DNA of 42,436 nt from Opitutaceae bacterium (GTDB taxonomy: Bacteria; Verrucomicrobiota; Verrucomicrobiia; Opitutales; Opitutaceae): assembly GCA_016794625.1 (NCBI GenBank), contig JAEUGY010000019.1:1-42436 (forward strand), in the 5' to 3' direction. The position numbers and the translations under genes were made by a program. Below the pieces are notes generated by a model, which was not told where the DNA came from, ran no database searches, and saw only the letters and a program-made list of their open reading frames with translations. Positions 14,393 to 20,957 of the stretch are shown here, piece after piece; position 1 is the stretch's first letter; each line of letters begins with the position of its first letter.

Positions 14393-15238
14393 ATGAGATT
14401 CTTAGCTCCCTGCCGTTCCCGTCAGCGTACCCAGGACATCGCCGCCCTCGCCGAACACCTCGCACTCAGCCGGTTCTCCTGCGCACCCATCGATCCGGAA
14501 AGAATCGCCGCCGAGGAAGGCATCACGATGTGCTACGCGTCGTTTCCTCAACCCTTCGACGGACTCCTCCTCCACGAACACCATAGATTCACATTGGTCT
14601 GCAACACCCGGTGCCATCCCCGCGGTAGTCCCCGCAGCCGCTACACTGTCGCCCACGAACTCGGGCACTTCTTTCTTCCCTCCCATCGAGACGCCCTCGT
14701 TGCCGGAAGCCTCGCCGCGAGGCTTCCTCGCCAAGGGCCCTGGAGCAACCGCATCACAGAGTCGGACGCGGACTGCTTCGCCGCCAATCTCCTGATGCCC
14801 GCCGCGCTCTTTTCCCGCCTCGCGGCCACCCTCCCTGGAACAACGCCGCAAAAAATCCATACCCTCGCCAAAACCTTCGAAACCTCGATCAGCACGACCG
14901 CTTACCGCCTGATCGAACTCGACCTCCTCGGCGTCCCTTCGGCTGCCATTCTGTGGGATCCTCTGGGGCTCCCCGCCGGCCGACGGGTTTCACCCTTCAC
15001 CGCTGTCATGGGCCCCGACTACCTGATGCTCACCTCCCGTCCACCTCATTCCTCCGCAACCGCCCGCATGATCGAACACCTGCGCACCGGCGAGGATCAC
15101 TCCCAATCCCACCTCATGGACTGGTTCACCGGTTTGTCCGGCTACGAATCCGGGCACCAAACCCTCGTCCGCGAAGAGGTCATGTCCCTCGGGGATCACG
15201 GCTGGCTGACCCTCATTGCACCCGCCGACGCTCCCTGA
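14393..15238 (+). CDS. ImmA/IrrE-type metallopeptidase (M78/DUF955)
   Basis: 281 residues. The zinc peptidase motif is plain: YTVAHELGHFF with HELGH at 88-92, followed about 30 residues later by ESDADCFAANLLMP (123-136), which carries the third ligand region of the ImmA/IrrE family. ImmA of ICEBs1 cleaves an XRE repressor to switch on transfer genes and IrrE of Deinococcus cleaves DdrO. Family members are usually fused to, or follow, an XRE repressor gene, and none adjoins this one. The C-terminal 100 residues (about 180-281) are an extension of unknown role. It follows the HNH-like gene by 5 bp. A diverged copy of its last 38 codons lies at 15929-16042. Regulator cleavage is inferred. Confidence 0.88.
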   Translation: MRFLAPCRSRQRTQDIAALAEHLALSRFSCAPIDPERIAAEEGITMCYASFPQPFDGLLLHEHHRFTLVCNTRCHPRGSPRSRYTVAHELGHFFLPSHRDALVAGSLAARLPRQGPWSNRITESDADCFAANLLMPAALFSRLAATLPGTTPQKIHTLAKTFETSISTTAYRLIELDLLGVPSAAILWDPLGLPAGRRVSPFTAVMGPDYLMLTSRPPHSSATARMIEHLRTGEDHSQSHLMDWFTGLSGYESGHQTLVREEVMSLGDHGWLTLIAPADAP

Positions 15239-15300
15239 TCCGTCTCCCTTGACGCCCTGAATCTGTCAGACAATCTGATTCTCATGGAAACAACCCTCAC
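15125..15300 (+). repeat. Left copy of a 176-bp diverged direct repeat
   Basis: This stretch covers the last 38 codons of the metallopeptidase, the gap and the first codons of the Phd-like antitoxin. It aligns without gaps to 15929-16104, exactly 804 bp downstream. Counted by eye, the final 87 bp match at 70 positions (about 80%), the first 30 bp at about three in four, and the middle is poorly conserved. The pair flanks the toxin-antitoxin genes. Confidence 0.8.
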
Positions 15301-15526
15301 CGACTTCCAGCGGAATTTCAGCGCCGCCCGCGCCGCCGCAGATCGGGGCGAAACGATCAAGGTCAAATCCGGCTCCACCACCTATGTCTTCGCCCGGACG
15401 AGCAACCAGCCCGTCCGCCCTTTTGCCGACCTGGAGCCCCTTTTTGGCGTCGTCCGCCGCCCGCAGCGCACCGAGTCCCCCCATGAGACCATCCGCCATC
15501 GCCTCAAGACGCGTCGTAGTGGTTGA
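15284..15526 (+). CDS. Phd/YefM-like antitoxin
   Basis: 80 residues. The opening 'TLTDFQRNFSAARAAADRGETIKVKSGSTTYVF' (residues 3-37) has the Phd/YefM pattern: a strand, a helix that normally holds 's..e...nl..ll..v..G' and a turn leading into 'i.i...g....v'. The C-terminal half is basic and flexible, as in antitoxins that fold on binding toxin. Its last 44 nt overlap the PIN-domain gene, in keeping with a coupled toxin-antitoxin pair. Autoregulation is expected for the family; no operator was identified. A mutated copy of its start (ATG changed to ACG) lies at 16088. Confidence 0.72.
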   Translation: METTLTDFQRNFSAARAAADRGETIKVKSGSTTYVFARTSNQPVRPFADLEPLFGVVRRPQRTESPHETIRHRLKTRRSG

Positions 15527-15917
15527 TTCCGGCCCGCTCGTCGCTGCGATCGACGCGGGTGATCCCCACCACCGCTGGGCCCGGGCGACCCTGCCGAAAC
15601 TGACCGGGCGCCTGCTCACCTGCGAAGCCGTCGCCTCGGAGGCGGCACATCTCCTCGACAATGATCCCACCGCCCTGAGATCGCTGCACGGGTTCCTCCA
15701 GCGCATGGACATCGTGCCCATCCTGCGCGACGAACTCGACGCGGTGTTTGCCCGACTCACCCGTTTTGCTCCCCGGATGGACTTGGCAGACGGTTGTCTG
15801 GTCGCCCTCGCCGCACGCGACACCGACGCCGTCGTGCTCACGACGGATACACGGGATTTTTCGACCTACCGGATCCCCTTTGCCTCCCCCGAAGGGCTGT
15901 TTGCGGAAACGGAGTGA
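15483..15917 (+). CDS. PIN-domain ribonuclease toxin (VapC-like)
   Basis: 144 residues from the ATG at 15483. PIN-domain toxins are Mg-dependent RNases that cut tRNA, rRNA or mRNA. The acidic quartet can be read: Asp15 in VVVVDSGPLVA, Glu53 in CEAVASEAAHLL, Asp103 in MDLADGCLVALA and Asp122 in VVLTTDTRDF. This and the 'a..D..H..a' turn (AIDAGDPHHRWA) make the family call secure. It overlaps the antitoxin gene by 44 nt in another frame; a GTG at about 15516-15522 would be an alternative, shorter start removing most of the overlap. Pairing a Phd-like antitoxin with a PIN toxin is common. Confidence 0.88.
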   Translation: MRPSAIASRRVVVVDSGPLVAAIDAGDPHHRWARATLPKLTGRLLTCEAVASEAAHLLDNDPTALRSLHGFLQRMDIVPILRDELDAVFARLTRFAPRMDLADGCLVALAARDTDAVVLTTDTRDFSTYRIPFASPEGLFAETE

Positions 15918-15928
15918 CCGGCCGCGGC

Positions 15929-16042
15929 TTCACCGACTTGCCCGGCGACGAACCGGAGCAACCGATTGCTGTCAGGAAATGCCGACATGTTCCTGGGCGA
16001 CCACGACGGCTGATCATCATTGCACCCACCGAGGCTTCCTAA
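15929..16042 (+). pseudogene. Relic of the metallopeptidase 3' end
   Basis: In one frame this encodes FTDLPGDEPEQP... ending LIIIAPTEAS and a stop. It lines up position for position with FTGLSGYESGHQ... ending LTLIAPADAP and the stop of the ImmA/IrrE gene, 804 bp upstream (268 codons, in frame). There is no upstream coding sequence for the rest of the peptidase. After it, 16043-16104 repeats the leader and start of the antitoxin gene, with the start ATG changed to ACG (16088). The remaining 16105-16304 shows no gene. Confidence 0.7.
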
Positions 16043-16104
16043 TCCGTCTCCGCTGGCGCCCTAACTCTGGCAGACACGCTGTGTTCCACGGAAACAACCC
16101 TCAC
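15929..16104 (+). repeat. Right copy of the 176-bp diverged direct repeat
   Basis: Gapless partner of 15125-15300. The best conserved part is 16018-16104, including the antitoxin start region GGAAACAACCCTCAC, which is identical in both copies. Together the copies bracket the phd-vapC pair and look like the scar of a tandem duplication or of an integration that duplicated its target. Confidence 0.8.
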
Positions 16105-16304
16105 AGGGTGATGGCGCGCTGCGGTCTGCTGCTCGATCCTTCGACATGCCGACCTGTGGACGCACCGTCTCCCGTGCGTTTTGGGACCGGCAATCATTGG
16201 CTTCATTTCTTCTGCCCAGCGTTCATATGCGTCATTGGGTCACCCTAGTCGCCCCCAACCTCCTATTCTGGAACGACATCGACTGACCAGGACCTAACTA
16301 GGAA

Positions 16305-16376
16305 ATATCGCTATACCTGATAAATCGCAATTATCTTGTTTACCGATAAAACATCTTTATCTGTTTAATCGATAAA
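16305..16376 (+). promoter_or_regulatory. Three phased HipB operator palindromes
   Basis: Three palindromes of form TTATC-N9-GATAA lie head to tail: TATC/GATA at 16306-16322, TTATC/GATAA at 16331-16349 and TTTATC/GATAAA at 16356-16376. Their centres are at 16314, 16340 and 16366, exactly 26 bp apart. The last one touches the hipB ATG at 16377, so there is no room for a ribosome-binding site and the message may be leaderless. E. coli hipBA has TATCC-N8-GGATA operators bound cooperatively by HipB-HipA; this is a close analogue with a 9-bp spacer. The region is markedly AT-richer than its surroundings. Confidence 0.8.
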
Positions 16377-16619
16377 ATGGAATATCCGATCAAAACTCCT
16401 CATCACCTGGGAGCCGTGCTGAAAGGTTTCCGACGCGAGCGTAAACTCACCCAGGCCATTCTTGGTGCAAAGGTGGGGCTTCCCCAAAACGCCGTCTCAG
16501 AAATCGAGACTTCGCCGGACCGCAGCAGCCTCGCACGCGTCTTCAAACTACTCGCGGCCCTGGACCTCGATCTGGTGGTGAGGGCCCGGCCATCCTCGGG
16601 CAAACGCTCTGATTGGTAG
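16377..16619 (+). CDS. hipB: HipB-like XRE antitoxin/repressor
   Basis: 80 residues, close to the 88 of E. coli HipB. The XRE helix-turn-helix is plain: LGAVLKGFRRERKLTQAILG, then AKVGLPQNAVSEIE, then LARVFKLLAALDLDLVVRAR (roughly residues 11-72), which is the HipB/XRE pattern. It should bind the operators immediately upstream and neutralise HipA. It ends 4 bp before the hipA ATG. The ATG abuts the third operator and has no Shine-Dalgarno sequence, which suggests leaderless translation. Confidence 0.9.
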   Translation: MEYPIKTPHHLGAVLKGFRRERKLTQAILGAKVGLPQNAVSEIETSPDRSSLARVFKLLAALDLDLVVRARPSSGKRSDW

Positions 16620-16623
16620 TCTC

Positions 16624-17970
16624 ATGGGCCGCGCAAAAAAGTCACGTTCGATGACGCTCTGGATGAACGGGGAGCGGGTCGGCTACTGGCGCCTGCCCGC
16701 GGCCGGACGCCAGGAATTCCTCTACGCTGAATCTTGGTTAGGATCTTCGTCCGCCCGCCCCATCTCACTCTCTCTTCCCCTCCGGCCCTCTCACGCCCCC
16801 TATCGTCAGCACGTCGAATCGTTCTTCGATAATCTCCTGCCAGACAATCGGCAAATCCGCGAACGCATCCAGCGACGGTTTCAGACCGCTTCCCTCGCTC
16901 CGTTCGATCTGCTGCAAGAAGTCGGCCGCGACTGTGTGGGAGCCCTGCAGCTCCTTCCTGAAGGTGAACCGCCTCCCGATGTGCGTCGGATCACCGGTGA
17001 AGTTCTCACCCCAACACGAGTGGAACAGGTTCTGGCCGGCGCGATCGGCTCCTCCATGGGACAAGAGGAGAACGAAGACGCCTTCCGTCTCTCGCTGGCC
17101 GGTGCCCAGGAAAAGACCGCCCTGCTCTGGCACAAAGGGCAGTGGCACCGTCCAACGGGAACCACCCCCACGACGCACATTCTCAAGCTTCCCATCGGGA
17201 TCAGCCCGCTCGGCATCGACCTGAGTACATCCGTGGAGAACGAGTGGCTCTGCGCACAGATTGTCAGGGCCTACGGGATCGAAGTGGCCGCCTGCCGGAT
17301 GGAAACCTTCGGGGCGTTCAAGACGCTCGTTGTCGAACGATTTGACCGCCGACTCTCCCCTGATCGCACCTGGTGGATGCGGCTGCCACAGGAAGATTTC
17401 TGCCAGGCAACAGGCACACCACCCGCCCTCAGATACGAAAACGAAGGCGGACCGGGCATCCAGAAAATCATGGACCTGCTGCTCGGCTCGGAGCAGTCCA
17501 CTTCAGATCGACATGATTTCATTCGTACCCAACTGGTGTTCTGGCTCCTCGCGGGCATCGACGGCCACGCCAAGAATTTCAGTGTGTTCCTTCTGCCCGG
17601 AGGCGGATTCCGCCTGACCCCCCGTTACGATGTCCTTTCCGCCCACCCGATGCTCGGACACGGTCGCGGCCGGTTGTCACCCGAAAAGATCACCATGGCG
17701 ATGGCCCTTGAAGGCAAGAATCGCCACTACCGCTGGAGCGGCATCCGACTACGCCACTGGCTGGATACAGCCAAGCGCTGCGGTGTGCCAAAAATGGAGA
17801 CCCTCATCCGTGACGTCATTGACCAGACCCCCGTTGTTCTGGCAGGCGTGCGCAAGAACATCCCGTCGCCATTCCCCGGGGAAGTCGCGGATGCCGTGCT
17901 CCGTGGAGTGCAGGCCGCAGCGAAGCAGCTCGGAGAGGAAATCTCAGCGTTTTCTTCGAGTGGACCGTAG
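16624..17970 (+). CDS. hipA: HipA-like serine/threonine kinase toxin
   Basis: 448 residues, typical of full-length HipA (440 in E. coli), with the N-terminal subdomain (about 10-110) fused. In E. coli HipA phosphorylates glutamyl-tRNA synthetase and induces dormancy. Key features are present: FRLSLAGAQEKTALL (154-168), with Ser157 at the place of the autophosphorylated Ser150; catalytic loop GIDGHAKNFS, with Asp313 as the likely catalytic Asp309; and the metal-binding Asp336 in RYDVLSA (Asp332). GRDCVGALQL (101-110) matches the family's 'G.Dc.GAl.l'. Nothing suggests inactivation. It forms a unit with hipB and presumably shares its promoter. Confidence 0.93.
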   Translation: MGRAKKSRSMTLWMNGERVGYWRLPAAGRQEFLYAESWLGSSSARPISLSLPLRPSHAPYRQHVESFFDNLLPDNRQIRERIQRRFQTASLAPFDLLQEVGRDCVGALQLLPEGEPPPDVRRITGEVLTPTRVEQVLAGAIGSSMGQEENEDAFRLSLAGAQEKTALLWHKGQWHRPTGTTPTTHILKLPIGISPLGIDLSTSVENEWLCAQIVRAYGIEVAACRMETFGAFKTLVVERFDRRLSPDRTWWMRLPQEDFCQATGTPPALRYENEGGPGIQKIMDLLLGSEQSTSDRHDFIRTQLVFWLLAGIDGHAKNFSVFLLPGGGFRLTPRYDVLSAHPMLGHGRGRLSPEKITMAMALEGKNRHYRWSGIRLRHWLDTAKRCGVPKMETLIRDVIDQTPVVLAGVRKNIPSPFPGEVADAVLRGVQAAAKQLGEEISAFSSSGP

Positions 17971-18110
17971 GTCTCGGAGGTCAACGCCTGCCGGTTACCA
18001 TCGAAATTGTAGGGTAAGAAGAGCAACGAGAGGACGTTCTGTCGGAAGTCTTCGCTGCACCGCTGAGCGCTCGACAGCGCCATAAATTTGCCCCTACGGT
18101 CCATTTCCTT

Positions 18111-18932
18111 GTGATCGCATTTGTTCATTCGCTACGGACTTGGGCGACTCTCGCCCTCCTCGGAGTCATGGTCGCTCCTGCAGCCGCTCAGATCGATATC
18201 GTCGTGGGCCAGTCGCGCGAGGACTTCAAAACCCGCTACCGCGAGACCTATCGGATCAGTCGTGAGCTGAGCATCTCCGAGGTGGAACGACTGAAGGACT
18301 TTCTCCGGCGCCCCCCAGCGGCCGAGCAGCTCTCGGAGAGCGAACTCGCGACACTCAAGAACAACGTGGCTGACGTCTTGATTTCTCAGTCAGTGCTGCC
18401 CGAGAGGCTCTTCCGTTCGTTCATCACGATGTATGGCACGTCCGATCTGGGAGAGATATGGCGCGGATACATTGTTCAGAAGATGCCCGAGTTGTGCCTC
18501 CGGCTGACCAATGCAGACGAACGATCGGAGGGGGTAAGGTTTCTATGGGACCGGGCGGGCGAGGAAGAGGGGCCCTTTCTGGCCGAAGCTGTTCTTGGCC
18601 TTGATCGGTTGCATGCCAAGAGACCCGAACTGGTCTCAGCAGAGCGGATGAGTCAGAACTGTGCCGCCTGGGTCGCCTCTCCAGCTCGCAAGGCGGCAGC
18701 ACGCCGGATTGTCCTGCAGGTCTTGGTGAACTACGACGCCCCCACGGCCCGTCGACTGGCACTGCAGTTTCTGGCGAAAGAGTCGGACATCCTGCTCAAA
18801 GCGTCAGCTTTGGCCACGCTTGGCCTCATTGGCAATGCGAGTGATCGCCCGGCAGTGGAGGCCTTTCGCACCCACCCGGACATGAGACTGAGCGAAGCCG
18901 CTTCCGCCGCGTTGAAGCGACTTGGAGGCTGA
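18111..18932 (+). CDS. Secreted HEAT-repeat-like protein
   Basis: 273 residues from a GTG. The first 27 residues form a Sec signal peptide (hydrophobic core TLALLGVMVAPAAA, cleavage near AAAQ). The mature protein is helical. The last 80 residues read as HEAT-like pairs ('ARKAAARRIVLQVLVNYDAPTARRLALQFLAKE' and 'LLKASALATLGLIGNASDRPAVEAF' with RLSEAASAALKRL). It is probably periplasmic or surface-associated. It is followed after 3 bp by the DUF1573 gene. No Shine-Dalgarno sequence precedes the GTG; an ATG at 18168 would remove the signal peptide core and is less likely. Function unknown; a scaffold role is a guess. Confidence 0.7.
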   Translation: MIAFVHSLRTWATLALLGVMVAPAAAQIDIVVGQSREDFKTRYRETYRISRELSISEVERLKDFLRRPPAAEQLSESELATLKNNVADVLISQSVLPERLFRSFITMYGTSDLGEIWRGYIVQKMPELCLRLTNADERSEGVRFLWDRAGEEEGPFLAEAVLGLDRLHAKRPELVSAERMSQNCAAWVASPARKAAARRIVLQVLVNYDAPTARRLALQFLAKESDILLKASALATLGLIGNASDRPAVEAFRTHPDMRLSEAASAALKRLGG

Positions 18933-18935
18933 GGC

Positions 18936-19580
18936 ATGCTCCGATTTCTCGCACTCGGAATTTCCCTCGGACTGCTGTCCGTCCGCGGAGCCGTCACGTG
19001 GTCGACCGATCAGGTCGAATTGCGCGCAACCTCCCTGGATCCGAAGGTGACGGCAACCTACCGGTTCAAGAATTCGGGCCTTGTTGCAGAACGCGTGGCT
19101 CGCGTGGATGGGGGATGTTCCTGCACCGTGCCCAAAGGGGTGGGCGCCCTGGTGGCCCCGGGCGAGTCCGGTGTGGTGGAAATCGACTTTCTGATTGGTG
19201 ATCGTACGGGCTTGCAGGAGCGGGTCATTACGGTGGTCACCGAAGGAGCAACGGAAGCAGTGCACCGCCTCAATCTCTCCCTTCGGATTCAGGAGGTGCT
19301 CACCGTCCGACCAAGATTGCTTCTGTGGACGAAGGGAGAAGCGCCAACATCGAAGCGAACGGAAATCACCGTCTCCGACGGTTTCGAAATCGAATTCGAC
19401 GCACCCGTGGTGGTGGGCGGCGGATTTACCGCGGTGCTGGAGCGTTCGCAGGGGAGTTCCACGCGCGTCTTGGTGGTGACTCCAGACTCTCTGGCTTCGG
19501 TACAAAATTCCGAGATCAAGCTGACGGCCCGGCACGCGGGCCGTGAAAAGACGCTGGTCGTCTTTTCCCTCGTACGTTAA
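18936..19580 (+). CDS. DUF1573 domain protein
   Basis: 214 residues with a signal peptide (MLRFLALGISLGLLSVRGA). The core at about 25-110 is the immunoglobulin-like DUF1573 domain: 'ATYRFKNSG' strand, 'VDGGCSCTVP' Cys-x-Cys motif (about 57-66), 'LVAPGESGVVEIDF' and 'TGLQERVITVVT'. DUF1573 proteins are exported proteins common in Planctomycetes, Verrucomicrobia and Bacteroidetes, of unknown biochemistry. The second half (120-214) is a further beta domain. It lies 3 bp after the HEAT-like gene and 2 bp before the rhodanese-like gene, so these are an operon. The Cys-x-Cys motif and the MauE-like partner downstream hint at redox chemistry. Confidence 0.85.
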   Translation: MLRFLALGISLGLLSVRGAVTWSTDQVELRATSLDPKVTATYRFKNSGLVAERVARVDGGCSCTVPKGVGALVAPGESGVVEIDFLIGDRTGLQERVITVVTEGATEAVHRLNLSLRIQEVLTVRPRLLLWTKGEAPTSKRTEITVSDGFEIEFDAPVVVGGGFTAVLERSQGSSTRVLVVTPDSLASVQNSEIKLTARHAGREKTLVVFSLVR

Positions 19581-19582
19581 TC

Positions 19583-20032
19583 GTGATGGTCTCGCGGTTG
19601 ATCGGACTCTTGTTGAAGGAGAAAACCCGGATCCTGGCCCTCGTGGCCGTATCGTTTGCCTGCGCAGGCGTTCAGGGTATGAGACTCAGCCGGAACGAAA
19701 AAACCTGGGACTTGGTGGAGTTTCGAATTTCGCCTCTGGAAGCTTCGCAAATTCCGGCCGAAAGGCGGCTGATCGTCGATGTCAGTCCCACCGGCCCGTC
19801 TGGCGGAGCGCACGCCGCGAGTCGATTGTCAGAGGATGATTGGGACGGGCAAGTACGCGGGCTCCTCGAGCAATGGAGTCCAGCCTCGTCAATGATCCTT
19901 ATTTCCAGCGCCAGCGCTCCGGACGCTGGGATTCGCATGCGGGAACGCCTGATCCGAGACTTGCAGATTCCGAACGTGTATGTGCTCGATGGAGGTTGGG
20001 AAGCATGGAACGAAAACCTTTCGCGACGATAG
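19583..20032 (+). CDS. Membrane-anchored rhodanese-like protein without catalytic cysteine
   Basis: 149 residues. A hydrophobic segment (about 14-33, KTRILALVAVSFACAGVQG) precedes a rhodanese-like domain: 'LIVDVSPTGPSGGAHAASRL' (where rhodaneses have 'liDvR...e...GHIpgA'), a 'MILISSASAPDAGIRMRERL' active-site loop and 'PNVYVLDGGWEAW'. The loop normally begins with a catalytic Cys ('iv.YC..G.rs..aa..L'); here it reads SSAS, so sulfur transfer is unlikely. The start may be GTG at 19583 or the ATG one codon later. It overlaps the next gene by 28 nt. A binding or structural role is inferred. Confidence 0.75.
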   Translation: MMVSRLIGLLLKEKTRILALVAVSFACAGVQGMRLSRNEKTWDLVEFRISPLEASQIPAERRLIVDVSPTGPSGGAHAASRLSEDDWDGQVRGLLEQWSPASSMILISSASAPDAGIRMRERLIRDLQIPNVYVLDGGWEAWNENLSRR

Positions 20033-20448
20033 TCGGCTCGATCCCACGCCTGACGGTCACGGCGATGTTCGCCTTCGCCGGCGTTGCGAAGATCGCGGAC
20101 CCGGGGACATTCCAACTGGCCCTCGAGAACTACCAGCTGGTGTCTCGTCCCTACACCTACGGAATCGCTCTGGTCCTTCCTTTTCTTGAAGTCGTGGTCG
20201 CCGTTGCCCTGCTCACCTCGCGTTTCCGTCTGGCCGCATGGTTGCTTGTTGTACCGATCAGTCTGGGTTTTCTCGTTTTTCTCGGATCGGCTTCGTTCCG
20301 GGGTCTTGATATCTCCTGCGGCTGTTTCGGCACCGGCGCTCAAGGTATTGGACTGATCGATTGGTTGCGAGCCGGAGGAACCCTTGCGGTCGCCTTGTTC
20401 GCCGTCTTGACCGCGCTGAAATCGAGCTTGGACGGGCAGGGGAGGTGA
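20005..20448 (+). CDS. MauE/DoxX-like membrane protein
   Basis: 147 residues from the ATG at 20005, which has a GGAGG (19991-19995) 9 nt upstream inside the rhodanese gene. Four transmembrane helices (about 13-30, 48-68, 71-92, 118-135) and the pair 'FAFAGVAKIADP' and 'SCGCFGTGAQG' match MauE/DoxX-like proteins. MauE-type proteins are four-helix membrane proteins tied to periplasmic disulfide chemistry, and the SCGCF Cys-x-Cys lies at about the place of their redox pair. With DUF1573 and the rhodanese-like protein it makes a plausible envelope redox unit. Gene boundaries and family are good; the substrate is unknown. Confidence 0.85.
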   Translation: MERKPFATIVGSIPRLTVTAMFAFAGVAKIADPGTFQLALENYQLVSRPYTYGIALVLPFLEVVVAVALLTSRFRLAAWLLVVPISLGFLVFLGSASFRGLDISCGCFGTGAQGIGLIDWLRAGGTLAVALFAVLTALKSSLDGQGR

Positions 20449-20957
20449 TGGGCCAGGTCCGCTCGGTCCCCACGTCCGAGCCGTTGAGCCACACTTTGCA
20501 AACCGTGCGACCATTGCCTCCCCTTGAGGAGTTTGAACAACCAAAGCTCGAATTGACCACAAGGCCCACCGCCGCGTTAAAGGTGATCCGTATCCGCAAA
20601 CGCTCTCCAGGTTTCCCCGTTTACTGACCCAAAGTCTGCGTATCCGAACGGGAGCGTGACGAAGTTGCAAATGGCTCCGTTAGTGTAAGCGAATCGCGTC
20701 AAGCCATTTGGATTTTGGAATGCGCAAGTACCGGCAGGGCAGCCGAATGTGACTTTTGGAACGTAAGCGTTTTTCAGAATCCACCAAATGGCACGAGTTT
20801 GTTGGTCTTATTTCATCTTGTTTTCGCGTATTAGTTGGAATGATTGGCACTAGCTAATTGTTGGAAACGATAGATTTAGACAGTAGATTGGACGAATAAA
20901 GAGGCCCTTGGAATCAAACCACTTGATTCAAGCAAGTAGCAGTTTACCCCAACGGCC
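20449..20957 (+). promoter_or_regulatory. Leader region of the giant surface gene
   Basis: About 510 bp without a convincing gene, becoming clearly AT-richer from about 20640. A weak sigma-70-like pair, TTGGAA (20861-20866), 17 bp, TAGATT (20884-20889), lies 70 bp before the GTG of the giant gene. A 9-bp inverted repeat, GCCATTTGG (20703-20711) and CCAAATGGC (20784-20792), is separated by 72 bp and may be chance. The AT-rich stretch makes a promoter here likely, but the boxes are tentative. Confidence 0.35.

Noticed and set aside
19672..20670. Minus-strand open frame of 332 codons spanning the rhodanese and MauE genes
   Set aside because: Antisense to two recognisable genes with no domain of its own.
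20703..20792. GCCATTTGG/CCAAATGGC inverted repeat as a terminator or IS relic
   Set aside because: The 72-bp spacer is too long for a terminator and no transposase remnant lies between the arms; it may be chance.
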